Source of the DNA: Gordionus sp. m RMFG-2023
Taxonomy: Eukaryota > Nematomorpha > Gordioida > Chordodea > Parachordodidae
Direction of reading: 5' to 3'
Assembly (NCBI RefSeq): GCF_954871325.1
Contig: NC_088776.1
Coordinates: 30,428,508-30,492,507, forward strand
Length of the DNA stretch: 64,000 bases
Shown here: positions 12,695 through 26,191 of the stretch, one piece after another
Layout: each line of letters begins with the position of its first letter
Position numbering within the stretch: position 1 is the stretch's first letter
The notes under the pieces: generated by a model
The model's database searches: none
Told to the model about the DNA's origin: nothing
Seen by the model: only the letters and a program-made list of their open reading frames with translations
Position numbers and translations under genes: made by a program

Positions 12695-12725
12695 TTTATT
12701 AGCTTATATGCTTAAAATCATTTGA
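12695..12725 (+). other. Unit-boundary deletion, allele 1
   Basis: The normal boundary AGCTTATAATGG plus TTTAAAGCTTAAAATC reads here AGCTTATATGCTTAAAATC. The HindIII-type AAGCTT landmark is lost. The following spacer carries GAAAGTTATTTTTATT. Confidence 0.8.
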
Positions 12726-15491
12726 AAGTTATTTTTATTTATTTTCGCGTGATAAGCATTTTTACGTATGTTACACATATATATTTACTTTATCTAATTA
12801 TTATTTATTAATTTACAATAAATATATAATGTCTTAAAAGGGATTAATTCCTATAGTTCTTTAACTAAACATAGAAAAATCGGTATAAAATAATCTTGAT
12901 ATATTCTATTTATTTAATATTATTACTAACCCTAACCCTAACCCAACCCTAACCCTAACCCTAGCACTAATCTTAACCCGAACTCTAACACTAATCTTAA
13001 CCCTAACCCTAACACTAATCTTAACCTTAACCCTAACCCAATGATTTTACACATAATATCCTTTGAATTTTTTTATATTATACCTACTAATTGATATTTA
13101 TTAGCTTATAATGGTTTAAAGCTTAAAATCATTTGAAAGTTTTTTTTATTTATTTTCGCGTGATAAGCATTTTTACGTATGTTACACATATATATTTACT
13201 TTATCTAATTATTATTTATTAATTTACAATAAATATATAATGTCTTAAAAGGGATTAATTCCTATAGTTCTTTAACTATACATAGAAAAATCGGTATAAA
13301 ATAATCTTGATATATTCTATTTATTTAATATTATTACTAACCCTAACCCCATAAACCTTAACCCTAACCCTACTCAAAGATTTAACCCTCAATATCCATT
13401 GAGTTTTTTAAAATTTTACTTACTAGAAGATATTTATTCTATTTATATAATACTATTATTAACCCTAACCCTAACACTAATCTTAACCCTAACTCTAACA
13501 CTTATCTTAACCCTAACCCTAACACTAATCTTAACCCTAACCCTAACACTAATCTTAACCCTAACCCTAACCCAATGATTTTACCCATAATATTCTTTGA
13601 ATTTTTTTATATTATACCTACTAGTACATACTAGTTGATATTTATTAGCTTATAATGGTTTAAAGCTTAAAATCATTTGAAAGTTGTTTTTATTTATTTA
13701 AGCGTGATAAGCATTTTTACGTATGTTACACATATATATTTACTTTATGAACTAATTATTATTTATTAATTTACAATATATATATAATGTTTTAAAAAGG
13801 ATTAATTCCTATAGTTCTTTAACTAAACATAGAAAAATCGGTATAAAATAATCTTGATATATTCTATTTATTTAATATTATTACTAACCCTAACCCTAAC
13901 CCAACCCTAACCCTAACCCAACCCTAACCTAACCCTAACCCTAACCCTAGCACTAATCTTAACCCGAACTCTAACACTAATCTTAACCCTAACCCTAACA
14001 CTAATCTTAACCTAACCTAACCCTAACCCAATGATTTTACCCATAATATCCTTTGAATTTTTTTATATTATACCTATTAATTGATATTTATTAGCTTATA
14101 ATGGTTTAAAGCTTAAAGTCATTTGAAAGTTTTTTTATTTATTTTCGCGTGATAAGCATTTTTACGTATGTTATACATATATATTTACTCTATCTAATTA
14201 TTATTTATTAATTTACAATAAATATATAATGTCTTAAAATGGATTAATTCCTATAGTTCTTTAACTATACATAGAAAAATCGGTATAAAATAATCTTGAT
14301 ATATTCTATTTATTTAATATTATTACTAACCCTAACCCCATAAACCTTAACCCTAACCCTACTCAAAGATTTAACCCTCAATATCCATTGAGTTTTTTTA
14401 AATTTTACTTACTAGAAGATATTTATTCTATTTATATAATACTATTATTAACCCTAACCCTAACACTAATCTTAACCCTAACTCTAACACTAATCTTAAC
14501 CCTAACCCTAACACTAATCTTAACCCTAACCCAATGATTTTACCCATAATATTCTTTGAATTTTTTTATATTATACCTACTAGTACATACTAGTTGATAT
14601 TTATTAGCTTATAATGGTTTAAAGCTTAAAATCATTTGAAAGTTTTTTTTATTTATTTAAGCGTGATAAGCATTTTTACGTATGTTACACATATATATTT
14701 ACTTTATGAACTAATTATTATTTATTAATTTACAATATATATATAATGTTTTAAAAAGGATTAATTCCTATAGTTCTTTAACTAAACATAGAAAAATCGG
14801 TATAAAATAATCTTGATATATTCTATTTATTTAATATTATTACTAACCCTAACCCTAACCCAACCCTAACCCTAACCCTAACCCTAGCACTAATCTTAAC
14901 CCGAACTCTAACACTAATCTTAACCCTAACCCTAACACTAATCTTAACCCTAACCCTAACCCAATGATTTTACGCAAAATATCCTTTGAATTTTTTTATA
15001 TTATACCTACTAATTGATATTTATTAGCTTATAATGGTTTAAAGCTTAAAATCATTTGAACGTTTTTTTTATTTATTTTCGCGTGATAAGAATTTTTACG
15101 TATGTTACACATATATATTTACTTTATCTAATTATTATTTATTAATTTACAATAAATATATAATGTCTTAAAAGGGATTAATTCCTATAGTTCTTTAACA
15201 ATACATAGAAAAATCGGTATAAAATAATCTTGATATATTCTATTTATTTAATATTATTACTAACCCTAACCCCATAAACCTTAACCCTAACCCTACTCAA
15301 AGATTTAACCCTCAATATCCATTGAGTTTTTTTAAATTTTACTTACTAGAAGATATTTATTCTATTTATATAATACTATTATTAACCCTAACCCTAACCC
15401 TAACCCAATGATTTTACCCATAATATTCTTTGAATTTTTTTATATTATACCTACTAGTACATACTAGTTGATATTTATTAGCTTATAATGG

Positions 15492-15948
15492 TTTAAAGCT
15501 TAAAATCATTTGAAAGTTTTTTTTATTTATTTAAGCGTGATAAGAATTTTTACGTATGTTACACATATATATTTACTTTATGAACTAATTATTATTTATT
15601 AATTTACAATATATACAATGTCTAAGAGATTAATTCCTATAGTTCTTTGAACTTATACATAGAAAAATCTTTATAAAATGATCTTAATATATTCTATTTA
15701 TTTAATTCTATTACTAACCTTAACACCACAAACCTTAACCCTAACCCTAACTCAAAGATTTAACCCTCAATATCCCTTGAGTTTTTTTAAATTTTACTTA
15801 CTTGAAGGTATTTATTCTATTTATTTAATACTATTATTAACCGTAACCCTAACACTAACCTTAACCCTATCCCAATGATTTTACCCATAATATCCTTTGA
15901 ATTTTTTTATATTATACCTACTAGTTGATATTTATTAGCTTATAATGG
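15492..15948 (+). repeat. Type C satellite unit (457 bp), copy 2
   Basis: It has the same C-specific spacer and double tract as the copy at 10514. The front of the unit carries the TAAGCG and GATAAGAATTT alleles, so the front part was exchanged with a neighbouring A-type spacer while the C-specific rear was kept. A B unit with the AAAGTCATTT and AAAATGGATT alleles follows. Confidence 0.9.
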
Positions 15949-18900
15949 TTTAAAGCTTAAAGTCATTTGAAAGTTTTTTTATTTATTTTCGCGTGATAAG
16001 CATTTTTACGTATGTTATACATATATATTTACTCTATCTAATTATTATTTATTAATTTACAATAAATATATAATGTCTTAAAATGGATTAATTCCTATAG
16101 TTCTTTAACTATACATAGAAAAATCGGTATAAAATAATCTTGATATATTCTATTTATTTAATATTATTACTAACCCTAACCCCATAAACCTTAACCCTAA
16201 CCCTACTCAAAGATTTAACCCTCAATATCCATTGAGTTTTTTAAAATTTTACTTACTAGAAGATATTTATTCTATTTATATAATACTATTATTAACCCTA
16301 ACCCTAACACTAATCTTAAACCTAACTCTAACACTAATCTTAACCCTAACCCTAACACTAATCTTAACCCTAACCCAATGATTTTACCCATAATATTCTT
16401 TGAATTTTTTTATATTATACCTACTAGTACACTAGTTGATATTTATTAGCTTATAATGGTTTAAAGCTTAAAATCATTTGAAAGTTTTTTTTATTTATTT
16501 AAGCGTGATAAGCATTTTTACGTATGTTACACATATATATTTACTTTATGAACTAATTATTATTTATTAATTTACAATATATATATAATGTTTTAAAAAG
16601 GATTAATTCCTATAGTTCTTTAACTAAACATAGAAAAATCGGTATAAAATAATCTTGATATATTCTATTTATTTAATATTATTACTAACCCTAACCCTAA
16701 CCCAACCCTAACCCTAACCCTAACCCTAGCACTAATCTTAACCCGAACTCTAACACTAATCTTAACCCTAACCCTAACACTAATCTTAACCCTAACCCTA
16801 ACCCAATGATTTTACGCATAATATCCTTTGAATTTTTTTATATTATACCTACTAATTGATATTTATTAGCTTATAATGGTTTAAAGCTTAAAATCATTTG
16901 AACGTTTTTTTTATTTATTTTCGCGTGATAAGCATTTTTACGTATGTTACACATATATATATTTACTTTATCTAATTATTATTTATTAATTTACAATAAA
17001 TATATAATGTCTTAAAAGGGATTAATTCCTATAGTTCTTTAACTAAACATAGAAAAATCGGTATAAAATAATCTTGATATATTCTATTTATTTAATATTA
17101 TTACTAACCCTAACCCTAACCCAACCTAACCCTAACCCTAACCCTAACCCTAGCACTAATCTTAACCCGAACTCTAACACTAATCTTAACCCTAACCCTA
17201 ACACTAATCTTAACCCTAACCCTAACCCAATGATTTTACGCATAATATCCTTTGAATTTTTTTATATTATACCTACTAATTGATATTTATTAGCTTATAA
17301 TGGTTTAAAGCTTAAAATCATTTGAAAGTTTTTTTTATTTATTTTAGCGTGATAAGCATTTTTACGTATGTTACACATATATATTTACTTTATGAACTAA
17401 TTATTATTTATTAATTTACAATAAATATATAATGTTTTAAAAAGGATTAATTCCTATAGTTCTTTAACTAAACATAGAAAAATCGGTATAAAATAATCTT
17501 GATATATTCTATTTATTTAATATTATTACTAACCCTAACCCAACCCTAACCCTAACCCTAACCCTAGCACTAATCTTAACCCGAACTCTAACACTAATCT
17601 TAACCCTAACCCTAACACTAATCTTAACCCTAACCTTAACCCTAACCCAATGATTTTACACATAATATTCTTTGAATTTTTTTATATTATACCTACTAAT
17701 TGATATTTATTAGCTTATAATAGTTTAAAGCTTAAAATCATTTGAAAGTTTTTTTTATTTATTTTAGCGTGATAAGCATTTTTACGTATGTTACACATAT
17801 ATATTTACTTTATGAACTAATTATTATTTATTAATTTACAATATATATATAATGTTTTAAAAAGGATTAATTCCTATAGTTCTTTAACTAAACATAGAAA
17901 AATCGGTATAAAATAATCTTGATATATTCTATTTATTTAATATTATTACTAACCCTAACCCTAACCATAACCCAACCCTAACCCTAACCCTAACCCTAGC
18001 ACTAATCTTAACCCGAACTCTAACACTAATCTTAACCCTAACCCTAACACTAATCTTAACCCTAACCCTAACCCAATGATTTTACGCATAATATCCTTTG
18101 AATTTTTTTATATTATACCTACTAATTGATATTTATTAGCTTATAATGGTTTAAAGCTTAAAATCATTTGAACGTTTTTTTTATTTATTTTCGCGTGATA
18201 AGAATTTTTACGTATGTTACACATATATATTTACTTTATCTAATTATTATTTATTAATTTACAATAAATATATAATGTCTTAAAAGGGATTAATTCCTAT
18301 AGTTCTTTAACAATACATAGAAAAATCGGTATAAAATAATCTTGATATATTCTATTTATTTAATATTATTACTAACCCTAACCCTAACCCAACCCTAACC
18401 CTAACCTAACCTAACCCTAGCACTAATCTTAACCCGAACTCTAACACTAATCTTAACCTAACCCTAACACTAATCTTAACCCTAACCCTAACACTAATCT
18501 TAACCCTAACCCTAACCCAATGATTTTACGCATAATATCCTTTGAATTTTTTTATATTATACCTACTAATTGATATTTATTAGCTTATAATGGTTTAAAG
18601 CTTAAAATCATTTGAAAGTTTTTTTTATTTATTTTCGCGTGATAAGCATTTTTACGTATGTTACACATATATATTTACTTTATCTAATTATTATTTATTA
18701 ATTTACAATATATATATAATGTTTTAAAAAGGATTAATTCCTATAGTTCTTTAACTAAACATAGAAAAATCGGTATAAAATAATCTTGATATATTCTATT
18801 TATTTAATATTATTACTAACCCTAACCCTAACCCTAACCCTAACCCTAACCCTAACCCTAACCCTAGCACTAATCTTAACCCGAACTCTAACACTAATCT

Positions 18901-20771
18901 TAACCCTAACCCTAACACTAATCTTAACCCTAACACCTAACCCTAACCCAATGATTTTACGCATAATATCCTTTGAATTTTTTTATATTATACCTACTAA
19001 TTGATATTTATTAGCTTATAATGGTTTAAAGCTTAAAATCATTTGAACGTTTTTTTTATTTATTTTCGCGTGATAAGAATTTTTACGTATGTTACACATA
19101 TATATTTACTTTATCTAATTATTATTTATTAATTTACAATAAATATATAATGTCTTAAAAGGGATTAATTCCTATAGTTCTTTAACTAAACATAGAAAAA
19201 TCGGTATAAAATAATCTTGATATATTCTATTTATTTAATATTATTACTAACCCTAACCCTAACCCTAACCCTAACCCTAACCCTAACCCTAACACTAGCA
19301 GTAATCTTAACCCGAACTCTAACACTAATCATAACACTAATCTTAAACCTAACCCTAACCCTAACCCAATGATTTTACCCATAATATCCTTTGAATTTTT
19401 TTATATTATACCTACTAATTGATATTTATTAGCTTATAATGGTTTAAAGCTTAAAATCATTTGAAAGTTTTTTTTATTTATTTTCGCGTGATAAGCATTT
19501 TTACGTATGTTGCACATATATAATAACTTTATCTAATTATTATTTATTAATTTACAATAAATATATAATGTCTTAAAAGGGATTAATTCCTATAGTTCTT
19601 TAACTATACATAGAAAAATCGGTATAAAATAATCTTGATATATTCTATTTATTTAATATTATTACTAACCCTAACCCCATAAACCTTAACCCTAACCCTA
19701 TTCTAAGATTTAACCCTCAATATCCATTGAGTTTTTTAAAATTTTACTTACTAGAAGATATTTATTCTATTTATATAATACTATTATTAACCCTAACCCT
19801 AACACTAACCCTAACCCTAACCCTAACCTAACCCTAACCCACTGATTTTACCCATAATATCCTTTGAATTTTTTTATATTATACCTACTAATTGATATTT
19901 ATTAGCTTATAATGGTTTAAAGCTTAAAATCATTTGAAAGTTTTTTTTATTTATTTTCGCGTGATAAGCATTTTTACGTATGTTACACATATATATTTAC
20001 TTTATCTAATTATTATTTATTAATTTACAATATATATATAATGTTTTAAAAGGGATTAATTCCTATAGTTCTTTAACTAAACATAGAAAAATCGGTATAA
20101 AATAATCTTGATATATTCTATTTATTTAATATTATTACTAACCCTAACCCTAACCCAACCCTAACCTAACCTAACCCTAACCCTAGCACTAATCTTAACC
20201 CGAACTCTAACACTAATCTTAACCCTAACCCTAACACTAATCTTAACCCTAACACTAATCTTAACCCTAACCCTAACCCAATGATTTTACGCATAATATC
20301 CTTTGAATTTTTTTATATTATACCTACTAATTGATATTTATTAGCTTATAATGGTTTAAAGCTTAAAATCATTTGAACGTTTTTTTTATTTATTTTCGCG
20401 TGATAAGAATTTTTACGTATGTTACACATATATATTTACTTTATCTAATTATTATTTATTAATTTACAATAAATATATATTGTTTTAAAGAGGATTAATT
20501 CCTATAGTTCTTTAACTAAACATAGAAAAATCGGTATAAAATAATCTTGATATATTCTATTTATTTAATATTATTACTAACCCTAACCCTAACCCAACCC
20601 TAACCCTAACCCTAACCCTAGCACTAATCTTAACTCGAACTCTAACACTAATCTTAACCCTAACCCTAACACTAATCTTAACCCTAACCCTAACCCAATG
20701 ATTTTACGCATAATATCCTTTGAATTTTTTTATATTATACCTACTAATTGATATTTATTAGCTTATAATGG

Positions 20772-21229
20772 TTTAAAGCTTAAAATCATTTGAACGTTTT
20801 TTTTATTTATTTTCGCGTGATAAGCATTTTTACGTATGTTACACATATATATTTACTTTATGAACTAATTATTATTTATTAATTTACAATATATACAATG
20901 TCTAAGAGATTAATTCCTATAGTTCTTTGAACTTATACATAGAAAAATCTTTATAAAATGATCTTAATATATTCTATTTATTTAATATCTATTACTAACC
21001 TTAACACCACAAACCTTAACCCTAACCCTAACTCAAAGATTTAACCCTCAATATCCCTTGAGTTTTTTTAAATTTTACTTACTTGAAGGTATTTATTCTA
21101 TTTATTTAATACTATTATTAACCGTAACCCTAACACTAACCTTAACCCTATCCCAATGATTTTACCCATAATATCCTTTGAATTTTTTTATATTATACCT
21201 ACTAGTTGATATTTATTAGCTTATAATGG
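20772..21229 (+). repeat. Type C satellite unit (458 bp), copy 3, with one-base insertion
   Basis: It matches the other C units except for TTTAATATCTATTAC where they read TTTAATTCTATTAC. The extra base shifts the 66-codon frame found in the other copies. The homologous unit at 36413, one 15.6-kb period later, lacks the insertion. The front carries the GAACG allele. Confidence 0.9.
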
Positions 21230-22573
21230 TTTAAAGCTTAAAGTCATTTGAAAGTTTTTTTATTTATTTTCGCGTGATAAGCATTTTTACGTATGTTATA
21301 CATATATATTTACTCTATCTAATTATTATTTATTAATTTACAATAAATATATAATGTCTTAAAATGGATTAATTCCTATAGTTCTTTAACTATACATAGA
21401 AAAATCGGTATAAAATAATCTTGATATATTCTATTTATTTAATATTATTACTAACCCTAACCCCATAAACCTTAACCCTAACCCTACTCAAAGATTTAAC
21501 CCTCAATATCCATTGAGTTTTTTAAAATTTTACTTACTAGAAGATATTTATTCTATTTATATAATACTATTATTAACCCTAACCCTAACACTAATCTTAA
21601 CCCTAACTCTAACACTAATCTTAACCCTAACCCTAACACTAATCTTAACCCTAACCCTAACCCAATGATTTTAGCCATAATATTCTTTGAATTTTTTTAT
21701 ATTATACCTACTAGTACATACTAGTTGATATTTATTAGCTTATAATGGTTTAAACCTTAAAATCATTTGAAAGTTTTTTTTATTTATTTAAGCGTGATAA
21801 GCATTTTTACGTATGTTACACATATATATATTTACTTTATCTAATTATTATTTATTAATTTACAATAAATATATAATGTCTTAAAAGGGATTAATTCCTA
21901 TAGTTCTTTAACTAAACATAGAAAAATCGGTATAAAATAATCTTGATATATTCTATTTATTTAATATTATTACTAACCCTAACCCTAACCCAACCCTAAC
22001 CCAAACCCTAGCACTAATCTAACCCGAACTCTAACACTAATCTTAACCCTAACCCTAACACTAATCTTAACCCTAACCCTAACCCAATGATTTTACGCAT
22101 AACTTTGAATTTTTTTATATTATACCTACTAATTGATATTTATTAGCTTATAATGGTTTAAAGCTTAAAATCATTTGAAAGTTTTTTTTATTTATTTTGG
22201 CGTGATAAGCATTTTTACGTATGTTACACATATATATTTACTTTATCTAATTATTATTTATTAATTTACAATAAATATATAATGTCTTAAAAGGGATTAA
22301 TTCCTATAGTTCTTTAACAATACATAGAAAAATCGGTATAAAATAATCTTGATATATTTTATTTATATAATATTATTACTAACCCTACCCCTAACCCTAA
22401 CCCAACCCTAACCCTAACACTAGCACTAATCTTAACCCGAACTCTAACACTAATCTTAACCCTAACCCTAACACTAATCTTAACCCTAACCCTAACCCAA
22501 TGATTTTACGCATAATATCCTTTGAATTTTTTTATATTATACCTACTAATTGATATTTATTAGCTTATAATGG

Positions 22574-22993
22574 TTTAAAGCTTAAAATCATTTGAAAGTT
22601 TTTTTTATTTATTTTCGCGTGATAAGCATTTTTACGTATGTTACACATATATATTTACTTTATGAACTAATTATTATTTATTAATTTACAATATATATAT
22701 AATGTTTTAAAAAGGATTAATTCCTATAGTTCTTTAACTAAACATAGAAAAATCGGTATAAAATAATCTTGATATATTCTATTTATTTAATATTATTACT
22801 AACCCTAACCCTAACCCAACCCTAACCCTAACCCTAACCCTAGCACTAATCTTAACCCGAACTCTAACACTAATCTTAACCCTAACCCTAACACTAATCT
22901 TAACCCTAACCCTAACCCAATGATTTTACGCATAATATCCTTTGAATTTTTTTATATTATACCTACTAATTGATATTTATTAGCTTATAATGG
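22574..22993 (+). repeat. Type A satellite unit, exemplar (420 bp)
   Basis: This is a representative copy of the commonest unit. The spacer runs from TTTAAAGCTTAAA at 22574 to about 22800 and is almost pure A/T except for CGCGTGATAAGC, CGTATG, GGATTAATTCC and ATCGGTAT. The hexamer tract is 22801-22919. The exit segment (ATTTTACGCATAATATCC, a T-run, ATATTATACCTACTAATTGA) ends at the next TTTAAAG. Spacer alleles vary between copies: GAAAG or GAACG before the first T-run, TTCGCG or TAAGCG after it, TTTATGAACTAA or TTTATCTAA, and AATGTTTTAAAAAGG or AATGTCTTAAAAGGG. No coding potential is apparent. Confidence 0.93.
22801..22919 (+). repeat. Interstitial telomeric tract of type A unit, exemplar
   Basis: The tract starts with perfect AACCCT hexamers, contains one five-base slip (AACCC followed directly by AACCCT), then passes through AGCACT, AATCTT, AACCCG, AACTCT and AACACT variants. 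From there it settles into a 24-base super-period of two AACCCT, one AACACT and one AATCTT, and finishes with AACCCT, AACCCT, AACCCA just before ATGATTTTAC. The hexamer register is kept throughout the variant part, so the tract grew in whole-hexamer and whole-24-mer steps. Nearly every A unit repeats this order, so it was copied as part of the unit and not freshly added by telomerase each time. Confidence 0.92.
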
Positions 22994-23415
22994 TTTAAAG
23001 CTTAAAATCATTTGAACGTTTTTTTTATTTATTTTCGCGTGATAAGCATTTTTACGTATGTTACACATATATATTTACTTTATCTAATTATTATTTATTA
23101 ATTTACAATAAATATATAATGTCTTAAAAGGGATTAATTCCTATAGTTCTTTAACAATACATAGAAAAATCGGTATAAAATAATCTTGATATATTCTATT
23201 TATTTAATATTATTACTAACCCTAACCCGAACCCAACCTAACCCTAACCCTAACCCTAACCCTAGCACTAATCTTAACCCGAACTCTAACACTAATCTTA
23301 ACCCTAACCCTAACACTAATCTTAACCCTAACCCTAACCCAATGATTTTACGCATAATATCCTTTGAATTTTTTTATATTATACCTACTAATTGATATTT
23401 ATTAGCTTATAATGG

Positions 23416-23872
23416 TTTAAAGCTTAAAATCATTTGAACGTTTTTTTTATTTATTTTCGCGTGATAAGCATTTTTACGTATGTTACACATATATATTTAC
23501 TTTATGAACTAATTATTATTTATTAATTTACAATATATACAATGTCTAAGAGATTAATTCCTATAGTTCTTTGAACTTATACATAGAAAAATCTTTATAA
23601 AATGATCTTAATATATTCTATTTATTTAATTCTATTACTAACCTTAACACCACAAACCTTAACCCTAACCCTAACTCAAAGATTTAACCCTCAATATCCC
23701 TTGAGTTTTTTTAAATTTTACTTACTTGAAGGTATTTATTCTATTTATTTAATACTATTATTAACCGTAACCCTAACACTAACCTTAACCCTATCCCAAT
23801 GATTTTACCCATAATATCCTTTGAATTTTTTTATATTATACCTACTAGTTGATATTTATTAGCTTATAATGG
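23416..23872 (+). repeat. Type C satellite unit (457 bp), copy 4
   Basis: This is a standard C unit with a GAACG/TTCGCG front, followed directly by a B unit whose hairpin segment reads CAATATCCTTTGAG instead of CAATATCCATTGAG. The same pair recurs at 39058-40023, one 15.6-kb period later. Confidence 0.9.
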
Positions 23873-26191
23873 TTTAAAGCTTAAAGTCATTTGAAAGTTT
23901 TTTTATTTATTTTCGCGTGATAAGCATTTTTACGTATGTTATACATATATATTTACTCTATCTAATTATTATTTATTAATTTACAATAAATATATAATGT
24001 CTTAAAATGGATTAATTCCTATAGTTCTTTAACTATACATAGAAAAATCGGTATAAAATAATCTTGATATATTCTATTTATTTAATATTATTACTAACCC
24101 TAACCCCATAAACCTTAACCCTAACCTTACTCAAAGATTTAACCCTCAATATCCTTTGAGTTTTTTAAAATTTTACTTATTAGAAGATATTTATTCTATT
24201 TATATAATACTATTATTAACCCTAACCCTAACACTAATCTTAACCCGAACTCTAACACTAATCTTAACCCTAACCCTAACACTAATCTTAACCCTAACCC
24301 TAACCCAATGATTTTACGCATAATATCCTTTGAATTTTTTTATATTATACCTACTAATTGATATTTATTAGCTTATAATGGTTTAAAGCTTAAAATCATT
24401 TGAACGTTTTTTTTATTTATTTAAGCGTGATAAGCATTTTTACGTATGTTACACATATATATTTACTTTATGAACTAATTATTATTTATTAATTTACAAT
24501 ATATATATAATGTTTTAAAAAGGATTAATTCCTATAGTTCTTTAACTAAACATAGAAAAATCGGTATAAAATAATCTTGATATATTCTATTTATTTAATA
24601 TTATTACTAACCCTAACCCTAACCCAACCCTAACCCTAACCCTAACCCTAGCACTAATCTTAACCCGAACTCTAACACTAATCTTAACCCTAACCCTAAC
24701 ACTAATCTTAACCCTAACCCTAACCCAATGATTTTACGCATAATATCCTTTGAATTTTTTTATATTATACCTACTAATTGATATTTATTAGCTTATAATG
24801 GTTTAAAGCTTAAAATCATTTGAAAGTTTTTTTTATTTATTTTCGCGTGATAAGCATTTTTACGTATGTTACACATATATATATTTACTTTATCTAATTA
24901 TTATTTATTAATTTACAATAAATATATAATGTCTTAAAAGGGATTAATTCCTATAGTTCTTTAACTAAACATAGAAAAATCGGTATAAAATAATCTTGAT
25001 ATATTCTATTTATTTAATATTATTACTAACCCTAACCCCATAACCCTTAACCCTAACCCTACTCAAAGATTTAACCCTCAATATCCATTGAGTTTTTTTA
25101 AATTTTACTAACTAGAAGATATTTATTCTATTTATATAATACTATTATTAACCCTAACCCTAACACTAATCTTAACCCAAACTCTAACACTAATCTTAAC
25201 CTTAACCCTAACACTAATCTTAACCCTAACCCTAACCCAATGATTTTACCCATAATATTCTTTGAATTTTTTTATATTATACCTACTAGTACATACTAGT
25301 TGATATTTATTAGCTTATAATGGTTTAAAGCTTAAAATCATTTGAAAGTTTTTTTTATTTATTTAAGCGTGATAAGCATTTTTACGTATGTTACACATAT
25401 ATATTTACTTTATGAACTAATTATTATTTATTAATTTACAATATATATATAATGTTTTAAAAAGGATTAATTCCTATAGTTCTTTAACTAAACATAGAAA
25501 AATCGGTATAAAATAATCTTGATATATTCTATTTATTTAATATTATTACTAACCCTAACCCTAACCCTAACCCTAACCCTTACCCTAGCACTAATCTTAA
25601 CCCGAACTCTAACACTAATCTTAACCCTAACCCTAACACTAATCTTAACCCTAACCTTAACCCTAACCCAATGATTTTACCCATAATATCCTTTGAATTT
25701 TTTTATATTATACCTACTAATTGATATTTATTAGCTTATAATGGTTTAAAGCTTAAAATCATTTGAAAGTTTTTTTTATTTATTTTCGCGTGATAAGCAT
25801 TTTTACGTATGTTACACATATATATTTACTTTATCTAATTATTATTTATTAATTTACAATAAATATATAATGTCTTAAAAGGGATTAATTCCTATAGTTC
25901 TTTAACTATACATAGAAAAATCGGTATAAAATAATCTTGATATATTCTATTTATTTAATATTATTACTAACCCTAACCCCATAACCCTTAACCCTAACCC
26001 TACTCAAAGATTTAACCCTCAATATCCATTGAGTTTTTTAAATTTTACTTACTAGAAGGTATTTATTCTATTTATATAATACTATTATTAACCCTAACCC
26101 TAACCCAATGATTTTACCCATAATATTCTTTGAATTTTTTTATATTATACCTACTAGTACATACTAGTTGATATTTATTAGCTTATAATGG

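Larger units (their letters stand above)
10067..25744 (+). repeat. 15.7-kb, 35-unit higher-order repeat, copy 1
   Basis: Unit starts are 10067 B, 10514 C, 10971 A, 11402 B, 11924 A, 12344 A, 12710 A (front truncated), 13115 B, 13659 A, 14105 B, 14618 A, 15038 B, 15492 C, 15949 B, 16460 to 19025 seven A, 19443 B, 19916 A, 20355 A, 20772 C, 21230 B, 21749 A, 22157 A, 22574 A, 22994 A, 23416 C, 23873 B, 24382 A, 24802 B and 25324 A. The same order and the same private variants recur directly downstream. Examples are TATACTTACTAGTACAT near 11877, TTTAAACCTTAAAATC at 21749, CGCATAACTTTGAATT near 22096 and CTAACCCACTGATTTTACC near 19835. Confidence 0.92.

Noticed and set aside
17074-17283. TTG-started frames of 69-73 codons (17074, 18786, 23186, 29068, 42850, 45895, 49673)
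   Set aside because: They open only because five-base slips or added hexamers happen to keep the tract in an open frame. Other A units lack them.
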